Source: Helianthus annuus | Taxonomy: Eukaryota; Streptophyta; Magnoliopsida; Asterales; Asteraceae | DNA: 64,000 nucleotides | Direction: 5' to 3' | Assembly (NCBI RefSeq): GCF_002127325.2 | Contig: NC_035448.2 | Location: 60,379,577 to 60,443,576, forward strand | In this document: positions 25,272 through 38,064 of the stretch, in pieces | Numbering within the stretch: the first letter of the stretch is position 1 | How the letters are laid out: the number at the start of each line of letters is the position of its first letter | Notes under the pieces: model-generated | Told to the model about the DNA's origin: nothing | The model's database searches: none | Seen by the model: only the letters and a program-made list of their open reading frames with translations | Translations under genes and position numbers: made by a program

Positions 25272-28170
25272 TGTAACACCCCGTGTTTTCGAAAGTCAAA
25301 GTCAAAGTCAAGATTGAAGTCAAAGGGAGAAAAGATTGCTAACTGCAATCTGTCCCTCCTTGCTTAATCCCTGTTTTGACTTCTTTGACTGTAGTTAGTC
25401 TGTTTTGTGTTTTACGTTAGTTGTATTATGTGGAGTAATCATTAAGATCGCAATAATCGAATATTTATCGCTACGAATCGCTTTACGACTGTGAATAATA
25501 GGAAGTAACAATGCGATAAAGTTAATTAAACGTAAATCAACCTAATCTAATCAACATCACGCTCGCAAATTCGAACTATGCAATTTTGGTGTTATTATAC
25601 GTGTGTGTGTCTTCTATGTTACTTGTGCATGCTTATTTATGTTATATGTGGTAATCAATCGAATCGCAATTGAAACGCACTCGAACTCAATCGCAATCGA
25701 ATCGAACTCGCAAACCGAATACGAAACCAGGATGATTGTATGTAGATATAGTATGATAATTAGTGGAGAAGAGACAACGCGCGATATGAGTGGTTGGGAT
25801 TAAAAGTAATTTGAATAGGAAACTCTACCGTATTCACATCGCTCGCAATCGAAACTGAAATATCAAAAAATCATCGCATCAAACACTTGAATCAGGCAAC
25901 TGGTCGATCAGGCTACCAGCTGATCGACCAGCCAGCCATCAAAAAATCATCGCACCAAACACTCGAATCAGGCAACTGATCGATCAGGCTGTCCGATCGA
26001 GCTGCCTGGCCGATCGGCCAGCACTTTCCTCATTTGGAAGCCTATAAATACCCCTGTCATTGCATCATTTCCACTTTTGGAAACCCTCTGACCGACCAGG
26101 TCGTGTTCTTCACCTTTTCTCAGATTTCTCGCGATTCCGGTAAGATCTCGTCCTAAATCTTGTACTTTCTCGATCTACACGCACTCCTACACCTTTCTAT
26201 CTTTTGAATCTTAACTTTTAACCGTGAAATCATCAAAATTCAAGGTGTTCTAGGATGACGTCATCATGTGTTCTTAAAGAACTTCATGTTTTGGCCTCAA
26301 TCCACCAAGAATAACTTGGATCAAACAGATTTCCACATAAACAAACAAAGATCTCTAGTAGATCTAAACATTTTCACCAAATAAAGGACTGAAAGATGGT
26401 TTTCCAACTTTCTTTCAACTCTTTTACACTCAATGCACTCAAGACCAGTGGAATCAGACCTTGTGTCAACACACTACTCATTCTTGTGGTTGTGTGGCTC
26501 AAGATCTGTATTCTAGCCACGAGGTTTACCAATTTCGGGTTGAACATGGAACACCGTCACAAAAAGTTAACTGACCGGATTTGGGTGATTCCTGTCCGAT
26601 CAGGAGAACCAAGTAATGACGAGGTTTCTGCCGCTTAACTCGTTATCAAAACGCCTCGATAAAACGACAAACAATCAAAACAACCAAGTGTTAGATGAAC
26701 AGGCCGACCAGGACAAGGCACTGTCCGATCGGACTGCTGTCCGAACGGACAGCCAGTCGAACAAACAGACAGCCGAACGACTGGCCAGCAGATCGGCTAG
26801 CACATGGGTCCCACACTTAATCAACCTATTTGGAATTTGAATATTGAACGGACTGCTGTTCGATCGGACTGCCGTCCGATCGGATTACTCTTCGGATCAT
26901 GAGATACTTGACTTTAAATACTTAATTAATTTTTCAACATGTTCAATGCACGGGAAATGCTACCCGATCGAACTACTGTCTGATCGTGTGTCCTCTTCCT
27001 GAGGACATGTTCTTCACTGTAGTACCAGCCGATCGGGTTGCCGGCCGATCGAACGACCGTCCGATCGACCGACCTGAAAGGTAAAGATACTTTAATGTTT
27101 TCTAATACTACAACGAAAACTTCAAAAGTCAACCATCATACATAAACACATCATACTCAAAGGAAGAAACAATCCACTCGAACAGCCATCCGATCGGACT
27201 TCCGTCCGACCGGACAACTGTCCGAACGGACTGTCAACCGCACGGTCAGCCGTCCGATCGGACTACCGTCCAATCGACCAGCTGTCCGATCCATCGACAC
27301 CTATTTCCATTTTACGCGTTACTTATCGTTATACTATCGAACTGTTCAGGCTAACCTTACTCTCAAGCGCTCCCTTCAATCCATCAACCGCAGTGAGCAT
27401 TCTCGATCCCTTTTTGCTTTCAGCACTTTTGGGTGTTACATACGTTACTTATACGAAATCACATCGAACAAACTACGCAATATTAAAACACTAACCGTTA
27501 CCGCATGTTATACGTGACTTAATGAATGCTTGTTTGTTATGTTTACACATGGAATGTTGTCTACCTGCCTTAACGACGATAGTACTATAGTTTGGACTCA
27601 GCACCCGTTCACACGGGGGTTGTTAAGGACAATTATTTGCATGGATTATAGTGGTGATCCTGTATTACGAACTGCCTTGGGCAGTCAACCCGTAGTCATT
27701 GGTATCGATAGATTCATGTCGATAATTAACATGCTTCGTTTTCCTCCGCGTACGTGTTGGTTGTTCGTAAACTATTTCGAACTCTATATGCTATTATCAA
27801 ACTTGTATACTCGCCTTTACACTATGTGTATTGACTTTTATTTTAACGTATGTGACAGGTATTTAGGATGCTTAGCTGCTAGGAAAGCGAGGCTATAATA
27901 AGTCTCTAGAGGCCAACAAATAGTTGTCTGTACTAATGTAATCAGGCGTCTCTAGAAGCAGATGAACAATTGCTTTATTTAAATCTGAGTTGTCGGAATA
28001 GAACTATTTGCCTAGATTTTGTCTGTAATAATTTGTTTACTGTTTGAGACATGGTATGGGACATGTTATTTTAAATTGAATAGTAATGATAATTGTTATG
28101 GAAACTTCTGGACAATCTGTTTCGCTTAGTGCCGCGCCCCGATGATTCCGCCATCGGTTGGGGTGTGACA
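25272..28170 (+). repeat. E2 3' LTR (longer form)
   Basis: 2899 bp against 2367 bp for the 5' LTR. TATAAATA at 26043-26050. At least 15 exact or near CCGATCGG motifs lie at about 25905-26030 and 26700-27300. Many are arranged as hairpins, for example CCGATCGGAC at 26875 preceded, after a 4-base loop, by its inverted partner. The extra block at 26930-27460 holds about half of these motifs. Confidence 0.93.
26930..27460 (+). repeat. Block present only in the E2 3' LTR
   Basis: The 5' LTR passes directly from CTTTAAATACTTAAT to AACACACTACGCAAT. The 3' LTR has about 530 bp between the equivalent points. The block contains CCGATCGG-type motifs like the rest of the LTR and ends near TTTGGGTGTTACA. 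I think it was lost from the 5' LTR rather than gained by the 3' one, because it is made of the same motifs; no clear target duplication flanks it. Confidence 0.7.
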
Positions 28171-28175
28171 CTAGG

Positions 28176-29461
28176 GGCTGAAACTGCCAATTACCAAACA
28201 TTTTAGACGGAAGAAGGGAGAGTCGCGGGCCGCGAAGACTCTCCCTTGACTTGTTCGCGGGTCGCGAGGAAGTGCCCAATAACAACAAACTGGACAGCTA
28301 CATGTTGTAGCCTTGCAAACCGCCATTGCATGCCTGATTCTCGAAACCAGGGCTTGTTTGATGGTATTTACTGTCACTAGAACACCTGTAATGATCAGAG
28401 GATGCTCAAGAACACATGGATTGATCCTAAGGCACCTTGTTTCACTATAAATAGGTGCATTCTTTCACCATTCCAACTTGTACCTTCAAAATTTTCTTAT
28501 CTTCTCTCCTTGCTTGGCATCTCTGAGGTTCCTGATCAAAAAGGAAGCTCTCCTTAGTTCAAGATTCGAGCTAGGACCCTTTGTAAGTGTCCTTAGCCTC
28601 CTTAGTTCGGTTTTTATGCATTTAAAAGCGGAAAGTCAAAGTTACAGCAATTCGGCTTTGACTTTCGGTTTAAACCTAAACGGTCCAGCCATTGTTCGAG
28701 GCGAATATGGCTACGTGATCGTAATTAGGTAGGTGTTAATCCCTCAAAAGGGCACCTCCTAATTACCATGTTTACTTAGTTAATTTTCGGGTCAAAGTAC
28801 TTAACATAAAAAGTCAAACAGGTCAATTTTTAAATAAATTTCAAATCTGATAATGTAGAGGTTATAAAATATGTTTTATCACTTTAATAACTTGGTAAAC
28901 ATTATTAGAACATGTCTAAACATGTTCAACCCGACAATTCTAAGTTTAGGTTCAGTTCGCAACCGAAAGTCGCAAAAGCTTGACTTTTGCTTTGACTTTC
29001 AGTTCTGACCCGACTTAGCTTATTTCCTTTATGTTTTAAGGTTCCTTTGTGACCATATTATATTGTAGTATAACCCTCTAGGGTTATATTACATGGTCCC
29101 TTAGTAATCTGAGTTTATTTACTTGATTCCGTTATTATGCTTAATGTTGACTAAAATACCCTTTTTTGTCAAAAATGAGATTTTAAACATAAACAACCAT
29201 GCAAATGAGTTACATACTGATTATTAATATTATTTAACATATTTTGACATTTAGAATTTGGTCAGAAGCTGTAATTACATAATAAATCATAAAACATGCT
29301 TTTAAAAGGACTAAAATACCCTTTTTCATGCAAATATAGTTTAAACATAATTTAGACATAAAAATTCAATACTTACTGTTATGATATCATATTTAGAACT
29401 TTCTGGGATTCCAAGTCAGATTACTTACTGAGTTTATGCATGAGTTTCGTAATATATTAAT
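28176..29461 (+). repeat. E1 3' LTR, second part (truncated by E4)
   Basis: Continues the LTR from 7668. A GC-rich repeated segment at 28222-28270 (GTCGCGGGCCGCGA, then GTTCGCGGGTCGCGAGG) precedes TATAAATA at 28446-28453. CTAGGACCCTTTGTAAG at about 28572 is shared with the S1 and E4 LTRs. It stops at the E4 insertion and its remainder was not found in the window. No gene. Confidence 0.8.
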
Positions 29462-29640
29462 TGTGACACCTGTGCTTACGTAATCATTAATCAAACTCTG
29501 AACAGTTTAATTATCAATGAAACAAAGTATTTTGATTCCTATATTTGCTTATTTATGTTTGACAATTTCTCATTTCAATCCTTGTTCGATTTCAAACTCT
29601 AAATTGCTTTCTGGAAAGTTATACGCAAACTGATGCATAA

Positions 29641-30094
29641 TGTTGGTGCATATATGTCTGTTAACTTCGTCTTTTATTGAGTCTTGTATCTAGATAGAAT
29701 AAACCAGTGCTTAGATGTCGGGAAATTAGGGTTTTTATGTAGATTGGCCATTTCGCACGAAATGGAGTTAGGCCATTTCGTATGAAATGAAGGTTAATCC
29801 ATTTCGCACGAAATGGTATTGCCATTTCGCACGAAATAACCATTTCGTGTGAACTAATTCGTACGAAATGGTGGGCCTATATATACCTGAGCATGGTTTC
29901 TCTTTTGTAATGTTGCGGATTTCAGAGCCGAGGTGCTGCCAAATTGTCAACTGATCTGTATAGCTTTGAAATCAATAAACAAGTGAATCTAAGCGTCAAT
30001 CAAGCTGTAATCAAGTCTGAATCATCGAATTCCGCCTTTGATTCTGATTTAAACTCTTCTGATCGACTCGTATAGGTTTTACAACGATCCAACA
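29641..30094 (+). repeat. Copia-1 5' LTR with palindrome array
   Basis: 454 bp. Between about 29749 and 29870 there are six copies of CATTTCGYACGAAATG or a one-sided decayed version, directly upstream of TATATATA at 29878-29885. The 3' LTR at 39781 has the same array. Confidence 0.93.
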
Positions 30095-30096
30095 AG

Positions 30097-30110
30097 TGGT
30101 ATCAGAGCTC
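30097..30110 (+). promoter_or_regulatory. Copia-1 primer-binding site
   Basis: TGGTATCAGAGCTC two bases after the LTR, complementary to initiator Met tRNA. Confidence 0.92.
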
Positions 30111-30329
30111 AGGAGGAAGAGTTCTTACCGATTCAGCTTGTTTTCATCTGAAAATCTGACTTCTACTTATTCTTCTTCACATTTTTCAAAATTAACTAAG
30201 ATTTCACGGTTAAAATGGCTTGAGTTTCACATATTACACGCAAAATACAGTTTTAACAAATCCTTGAAAGAATCAGACCTAAAATCGACCTAAAACCTGA
30301 TTAATTTGACAAAAACATGGTCGATTGTA

Positions 30330-30665
30330 TGACATCAGCATCATTTCGTACGGATTGGACATAGTAGACCCCATTTCGCACGAATTGGACATCCATCCCG
30401 CACCAAAGTTGTTCATTTCGCACCAAATAGGCCCATTTCGCTTGAAACAGTACATCACATTATCCATTTCGCACGAAATGGTTATTTAGAGTTTCAGTTC
30501 GTTTGAAAGCTGTTATTTCGCTTGAGATATACATCCATTTCGTACGAATTGGATAATACTGGATCATTTCGCTTGAAAACCTTCCAGTTCGCTTGAAAGT
30601 GTTCAATATGTTTGAAATTTCATCAGTTCGCAGGAGTTGATTCGTTTCAGTTCACACGAAGTGAA
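30330..30665 (+). repeat. Motif array in the Copia-1 RNA leader
   Basis: About fifteen variants of TTCGYNYGAA (CATTTCGCACGAAATG, TTCGCTTGAA, TTCGTACGAATTGG and others) spaced roughly 15-35 bp apart between primer site and gag. It is the same motif that precedes the TATA box in the LTR, so the transcribed leader repeats the promoter vocabulary. Confidence 0.75.
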
Positions 30666-30743
30666 CTTGTACCAGTGTGAAGTTTTTGTCAAAATCACAA
30701 AAAAATTGTCTAAGTGTTTGTTAATTGTTTCAGGTACTTAAAG

Positions 30744-33700
30744 ATGGGTGATGATTTTCTGAATCCGTTTAGTGATGTTTTTGCTTACACTAGCAGCACA
30801 GGAGAGAACACATCTGACAACACGAACACCTCAGCACCAAACCCGAGCCATAGGAAAACCATTGCTGATTCTCTGAGTGTTGATAACGCCTATGGCACAT
30901 ACAACAAACCACCCAAGCTAATGGCTATCGAGGAATATAATAGATGGGCACCTAGGTTTGAGGATTGGCTAAAGGCGTTCGCCTACCCAAGTTGGAAATG
31001 CTTGAAGAGCGGGTTTAACATTGGAAGAAGTGATTATGAGAACTTAGTCGAAAATGACCAAGAAAATTTCATCGCTGAGCAAAAATGTATCGCATTACTT
31101 CATCAATCAGTAAGGGATGATATTATATCTCTAATCGATTACAAAGATGCCAAAGATTTATGGGCAAAATTAGAGAAAAAGTGTGTGGGTGGAGCAGAAA
31201 TTGTTAAGAACAAGAAAAAATTGTTAAAGAAAGAATTTGATCTGTTTGGTTGTATGAAAAATGAGTCTGTGTCAAAGATGATAGAAAGATTCGGTCACTT
31301 AAAGATGGAACTTGCAAGATATGGAATTGTGTTTACACAGGAAGAGCTGGTTAATAAATTGTTTGACTCACTGCCTGATGAGAAAGATTGGCAGTATTTT
31401 GCGCTAATGTTGAGGAACACAGTGAGTTCGACTGATTTAACAGTTGATTTACTAATCGAAAGGTTGGAGAGTCATGAATTGGAGAACGGGAAAACGAACA
31501 AAGTCAACAATTCCTCGTATCAACAAAATGTTGATTTATATTATCGAGGAAGTATGATTCCAAAAACTGTGTCACCAAAGACTGCATTTTCAGCAGAAAA
31601 CTCAAACATGCCAAATCAAGAAAGTCCAAGCAGTGGTTATCATGGAGGATCAACTTCAACTGCTCCAAATCAACAGAAAAACATGTTCCAGTGCAATATT
31701 GTTGTAGACCTCAAAAATGCACAAAACTTCAGCGAAGAAGCAGCCAAGCAGCAAATGGTGTTTTTGGCATCCGTCTTGGAATCATATGAGAGCCTTGTTG
31801 CTGGAAAGATCGGAAACACTAACCTCACCAAGGAAGACTATGATCAAATCGACCCCGAAGAAATGGAGTTGATTGACATTAGATGGTGTATGGCGAGTGC
31901 GGTCAGAAGGGCTCAAAGGTTCATGGAGATAACAGGCAGACATTTCATTGGTGGACCTTCTACTAAACTAGGGTTTGATAAATCAGAAGTTACATGTTTT
32001 AGGTGCAAGCAAAAGGGGCACTTTAAACGAGAATGTCGAAATGCAGAATCTCCCAGAATGAAGCAATTAGAAGATGCTCCCAAAGAAAAGTCAAGAGCAT
32101 TAGCTGTTATCCATGATGATGAGGGATTTGATTGGAGTGATTTGTTACCAGAAGAAGATGCTGTGGGTTATGCCTTCATGACAAAAATTGATCCTTTCAA
32201 AGATACCCGAACAAAAGAAGAAAAATATACATACAGGAAGATGATAGCCCAAAACATGAAAGATAAAATCTATCGAACATGGAAAGAGGCAAAAAGCGCA
32301 AAAAGATGGGATGCTGATCGAGAATGTTATTTGGATCCTAAAGGAAACATAGTTGTTGAACCTTCATCAATCAGTGTTGAAACCCTCATCGAGCAATTAG
32401 CAGAGGAAGAAGAAGAGAGACAGAGACTGTGGTGGGGAAAAGAAGCTGAAGAAAAAGAAAAGGAGAAGGAGTTACAGTCGAAGAAGATCGATGATGGGAT
32501 AATCGACACGACGAAAGAATTTACAGCAGAAAATCTGAAGAAAATGGCTGATAAAGTTCTTGCGGCGAAGGAGTTAGAGGTAGATCCTAAGTCTGGAACT
32601 GAGTCAAAGAGCAAGGTCAGTACTAATGATTCAACAAATGGGTCAGGTAAGACTGATAAAGCCAAAATTAAAAGCGACTGCAAAAATTGCGTGAAAAACT
32701 GCAAGGTTTGTAGTACACATGCTTATCTCAGTGGTAAGAAGACTGAAGAACTGACAGAAAGAGTCAGACAAGTTGAAAATCAAATCTTGAGTCGTGACAA
32801 TTTGATAAAAGCTTCAAATGATAGAATCAAAGAATTAACTAATAAACTTGAAAAAGATAAAATTGAAGTAGAAAAACTTAGGAAAGAGAATGAAAAGTTA
32901 ATTCATGAAAACCGCCAACTTTTTGAAAATCATGAGAAGCTAAAAAGAACGATAAAAGATTCTGATGAGAGAAACAGTAAAACAAGCAAAGAAAATTCTC
33001 AACTGTCAGGAGTACTTCAGTCAAAAGAAAAGCAAATCAATCAACAGTTGGATGAGATTGCTAATCTGAAGCTTCAGTTTCAGGAAGCTAAGATTGAAAA
33101 TGAACATATCAATCTGAAACTCAACAGTTACAACTCCGCAAGTTTTGTTCTTCAACACATTGTTCCCAAACCCATTAGGAAGAACAAAGCTGGCGAAGAT
33201 GTATATTCTGATGGAACTGGGGTTGGGTATCACCAGGTTCCACTGCCAGTATTGAATAATTTTTCAAAGAAAAAATCCGGGTTGGTTAATGATGAAGAAA
33301 CAAATGAAGTTAAACTTCCAGAAACAATTGATGTCACATTCACTTCATCATTCGATGAAGACAGTGTTCAGTCCGAAGTTGTTAAAAGTATGGTTGAAAA
33401 TGTTTTGAAATATGAAAGTGACTTAACTGAGGATGAAGAATGTTTTTTGGACAAATATATTCCAAAATCAACATCCAAAAACAACTTAAATGAAGAACCT
33501 AATCTTGTGATGTACAAGATGTTGGGATCGGATAAGTTGTATTCGGATCTTGAATTTCCTTTGGAAAATGTGAATGTTGATAAATTGAAAAATGTGTTCA
33601 AGTTGGTTGAAATTGATGCATCTGAGATCGAAGGTTTGAAACATTCCAAGAGACAATTGAACTTTTAAAAGGATAAATCTTACTACAAGAAACCTGTTTT

Positions 33701-34530
33701 ATCACCGCGTTTTTCTAACAACAACCAAAACAGATGGTCAGGTGGTTATCAGAGTGGTAAGAATAATCAAAGAAGGAACTTTCAAAACAAAACGTTTGTC
33801 AAGAAAAAGGTGTTTGTAAAAAGCTTGAGTTCTCATTCCGAGCAAGAATCTGAGATTTTTTCAAAATCAAATGAAGAGTTCTTTGAAAAGAAGGCTTCAC
33901 AGCCTCAGACCGAAGGCAAAAGTCGGGAAGTTGATACCCGCACATGCTTCAAATGCAACAAAGTTGGACACATTGCACGAAAGTGCACCAACTTAAAGCC
34001 TAAGTCTGAAGTTGTTGAGAGTCAGAAAAGGAAAGTTGATGCAAAAGGCAAAGCTCTAATGGTTGTTGAGAAGAAAGTTTTGAAAAATGAAAACACAAAA
34101 TTCAAAACTGAACCTGTAAAGAATGTGGTAACTAAAATTGACAAATTTTACAAGCGGGTTGCGTCATCTCAACAAACATGGAAGCCAAAATCTGTTGAAA
34201 AGAAATCAAGTTCTCCAAAACCAAAGGTTTCTGAGATGGAAAAACAATCATCTTCTACCACTCCGGTGAAGATGAATGTTCCTTTGGATTACTATGAGAA
34301 ACTTGAAAAACAAAAGTCTACTGCTTCTGAAAAGAAGTAAGTACCAAAGAAAGACCAACCATCTGGTCAACCTCAAAAAGACGAATTTTTTTTATACAAA
34401 GAGGTTGAGATTGGGTCTGAAGAAAATTTCAAGATGAATGACAAGAATTTCCCATCGTTGTACACAAAGACCACACACATCAAGCTACCTGAGTCGAAAG
34501 AGGCTTGGGTGGCATCAAAATCTAACTAAG
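30744..34530 (+). pseudogene. Copia-1 gag, unusually long, with two zinc knuckles and a coiled coil
   Basis: ATG at 30744 (MGDDFLNPFSDVF) begins an open frame of 974 codons ending TAA at 33666-33668. The same frame continues to 34340 (TAA) and 34530. Visible parts are a capsid-like region (WAPRFEDWLKAF, LWAKLEKKCVGGAE, ELVNKLFDSLPDE), a zinc knuckle CFRCKQKGHFKREC at about residue 417, an acidic/basic Glu-Lys-rich middle, a heptad-rich coiled coil at about residues 666-792, and beyond the first stop a second knuckle CFKCNKVGHIARKC (about 33948). Gag packages the element RNA. Known SIRE gags are shorter to my knowledge; the long stretch between the knuckles is unusual. Confidence 0.85.
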
Positions 34531-34542
34531 TGTTTGTGATAT

Positions 34543-37500
34543 GTGCAGGAGCTTCCAAGATCCATTTCACGATGGATTATGGATAGTGGAGCTTCTCGAC
34601 ACATGACGGGGAAGAAAACCCTACTGTATGATGTTCGAGGGTTTAATGGAGGATATGTGGGATTTGTAGGTAATCAAGGTGGTCGTATAGTTGGTGAAGG
34701 AACTCTATCTAATGGAATTGTCACGTTTGAAAGAGTAAACTACATTGCCGAGTTGGAAAACAATCTTCTGAGTATCTCTCAGATCTGTGATTGCGTGTAT
34801 ACAACGCATTTCACGGATAAGGAATGCTTGATTCTGAAACCAGGTTTTGTTATCCCCGAAGAATGGATCATCATGAGAGCACCAAGAGTCGACGATCTGT
34901 ACGTGTTGGACATGAGTGTAGCAACTACTACCACGGGTCAGGCTCACTGTTTTATGTCAAGAGCAACGGAAAAAGAATCGCAATTGTGGCATCGAAAAAT
35001 GGGCCACATTCACCTACGAAAAATGAACCATCTGGTGCACAACGACTTAGTAACTGGTGTTCATTTGAAGGGTTTCCATCTTGAGGGGGAGTGCATTAGT
35101 TGTGTCAAAGGTAAACAACGAAAGAAATCTCACCCTGGGAACAAGGAAAACTCAATTTCGAGGCCGTTAGAGAGACTTCACATGGATCTTTTTGGTCCTG
35201 TGAATGTCAAAAGCATAACTGGTGATTTCTACTGTCTAGTAGCTACTGATGACTACTCAAGATTTTCGTGGGTATCATTTCTGAAGACAAAAGATGAAAC
35301 ATTCGAAAGTTTGATGACGTTGTTCAGAAAAATTGAAAACTTGCACCGAACCAGAATCAGAAGAATCAGGAGTGACAACGGTACAGAATTTAAGAACAAC
35401 AAAATGGAAGAGTATTGTGATGAGAGAGGTATATTGCAAGAATTTAGCGCTCCTTATACTCCGAAACAAAATGGAGTAGCAGAAAGAAAGAACAGGACGC
35501 TAATTGAAACGGCCAGGACGATGCTTGCTGATTCGAAACTACCAGTCAACTTTTAGGCAGAAGCAGTGTCAGCCACTTGCTATACACTCAACCGGGTTCT
35601 TACAGTGAAGAAATTCAACAAGACATGTTTCAAGCTAAGCAACAACCGCAAACCTAACCTGAAGTATCTGGAACCGTTTGGGTCTCCCTGCACAGTTCTA
35701 GAACCTTATGGTAAATTTGGTCCAAAGAGCATCGAAGGAATATTCGTGGGTTACTCAAGTCCGCTGAAACGAGTTTTTGTTCCAAGTTTAAAGTGGATCA
35801 TCGAAGCACATCATGTTGAGTGTCAAGGTTATACAATGCCACCTCAGAATCCCGGTGACTCATGGCATTTCAATTATAACACTCTGTGGGATTCGTTTGA
35901 CATGGAGGAAGAACCAGAGTTCTTTGATGAGTTGGATATTCTAAGAGAATATGAATCATCACAAGAAAGGTTCCCAACTGAGTCTTTTAGGCATCAATGG
36001 CAAACTTCCAATGATGATGAAGCAGGTCCAAGCAATGCTGGAGAACATGATATTCAGCAAACTCCATCATCTTCATAATGTGAACATGCTCCTGACAATC
36101 AGATGACAGTTAACGATAATCTAGAATCTGATGATAGGCCAATATTCGATCGTGGTGATTTAGATTCTGAGGGGGAGCAAGTCCAGATTTCAAATCAAAA
36201 AAATCCAGTCAGTGAACAAGGTGCAAATCAGAATGTCACAAATTTGGAAGGCGAGGTAGATGTTCCAGGCGAGGTGATGCCGAGAACTCTTTCGTACCAT
36301 CCAGAAGAGCTGATTATTGGAGAGTTACAATCAGGCGTTCGCACTAGACGACAAATTGACCAAGGCCTTACTTGTTTTTATTCTACAGTTGCTCCTTTAC
36401 AAACAGAATTTTCACTAAGTTGTTTTATTTCGCAGATTGAACCGAGAACATATAAGGAAGCACTAACCGAAGATTCTTGGGTCAACGCTATGCAGGAGGA
36501 GCTGAGTCAGTTTGAGAAGTTGTGAGTGTCGAAAATTGGTAGACTTGCCTGATGGTCATAGGAAGATAAACACCAAGTGTGTGTTTAAGTGCAAAAGAGA
36601 CGACCGAGGAGTTATTATTCCTAACAAAGCTCGACTCGTAGTCCAGGGCTTTAGTCAGCAGGAGGGTATAGATTTCACTGAAGTATATGCTCCTGTTGCT
36701 AGACTTGAAGCGATTAGAATCTTCCTAGCATTTGCATCTTGGAAAGGATTTAAAGTATATCAGCTAGACGTTAAATCGGCTTTTCTCTACGGGAAGGTAA
36801 AAGAGGAGGTATATGTCAGACAGCCACCGGGCTTCACCGACCCAATCCACAAAGACAGGTCTATTTACTGGATAAAGCGCTGTATGGTTTACACCAGGCC
36901 CCGAGAGCCTGGTACGAGACATTGTCTCAACATTTGCTTGCCAACAGCTTCATTTGTGGAAAAGTGGATGCCACTCTCTTCACCAAAGAAGTCAATGGAC
37001 ATCTTCTGATAGTCCAGATATACGTGGACGACATCATATTTGGGTTAACAAATGAAGATCTGTGCAAAGATTTTGAAAAAGTTATGAAGCAAAAATTTGA
37101 AATGTCATCAACGGGTAAGATGAAGTTCTTCTTGGGGCTTCAGGTTGATCAAATGCCCAAGGGAATATTCATACATCAGACGAAGTATGTTCATGATATC
37201 TTAGAGAAATTTGGTTTGTCTAGGACTACTCCAGCTTCCACCCCGTTAGCGAAGAACCATGGGATAAACCCTGATCTCACCGGAGAGAGGGTAGATGAAA
37301 TGATGTATCGTTCGATGATCGGATCGCTGATGTATTTGACAGCTTCAAGACCCGATATCATGTATCCAACCTGCCTCGCAGCATGGTTTCAGTCAAGCCC
37401 AAGAGCTTCGCATATGGTGATTGTGAAACGGATATTGCGCTACCTGAAAGGAACTCCATCACTGGGGTTGTGGTATCCAAAAGAAGGCGATTTTACGCTC

Positions 37501-38064
37501 GAAGGTTATTCCGATTCCGACTTTGGATGCTGCAAAGTTAACGCTAAGTCAACAACTGCGGGATGTCAGTTTTTCGGAGCATGATTGGTCACCTGGCAAT
37601 GCAAGAAGCAGACCTCTGTCGCTTTATCCACATGTGAAGCTGAATATGTATCTGTTAGCAGCTGCTGCTCTCAGATCTTGTGGATCCAGCAACAGATGCG
37701 CGATTACGGTTTGCAATTTCTTACTACCCCTATCTTTGTTGATAATGAGGCAGCTATAAACATAACAAAAAATCTTGTTCATCACGCTAAAACGAAACAC
37801 ATTGAAATTCGTCATCACTTCATCCGAGATTGTTTCGAGAAGAAGTTGATACGAATTGAGAAAATCCACACTGACAAACAAAAAGCTGATTTACATACCA
37901 AAGCGTTTGATAAAACTCGTTTTAAATATCTTTTAAAACTGAACGGTATTAAGCTTTTATCGGTGTCGGAAGGGATTATTGGCGTAGATGAAGGTACCAC
38001 TGTAGATGATGTTGAAAAGCAATCTGCAATGGTTTGTCGATTTTTTACTTGTTTTGGTATTTAG
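34543..38064 (+). pseudogene. Copia-1 pol (protease, integrase, RT, RNase H)
   Basis: Protease WIMDSGASRHMTG (about 34573); GAG-pre-integrase region with ESQLWHRKMGHI; integrase with HMDLFGPV, RSDNGTEF and APYTPKQNGVAE holding the catalytic Asp, Asp and Glu; RT with [15 protein letters not shown] and YVDDIIFG (about 37021); RNase H with YSDSDFGCC and the tail motif DNEAAINITKN...HIEIRHHFI. Stops at 35554 (TAG where Trp is expected), 36076 (TAA) and 37582 (TGA where Arg is expected), plus frame changes near 36520 and 36900, make it inactive. The order integrase before RT is the Ty1/copia order. Confidence 0.93.

Larger units (their letters stand above)
7669..28170 (+). mobile_element. E2: full-length but defective Ty3/gypsy (chromovirus) element
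   Basis: Bounded by two copies of the same LTR (7669-10035 and 25272-28170), both TGTAACACCCCGTG...GGGGTGTGACA. The flanks are CTAAG (7664-7668) and CTAGG (28171-28175), a 5-bp target duplication with one later change. It carries a Met-tRNA primer site, gag, pol and a polypurine tract. E3 is nested in its protease at 12732-22077; without it E2 is about 11.1 kb. All coding parts carry several stops and it cannot move by itself. The two LTRs are close in sequence but differ by a block of about 530 bp (see 26930-27460). Confidence 0.95.

Noticed and set aside
29749..30665. Heat-shock elements in the TTCG...CGAA arrays
   Set aside because: The classic element needs TTC and GAA two bases apart; here the spacing is four, so I do not call them heat-shock sites.
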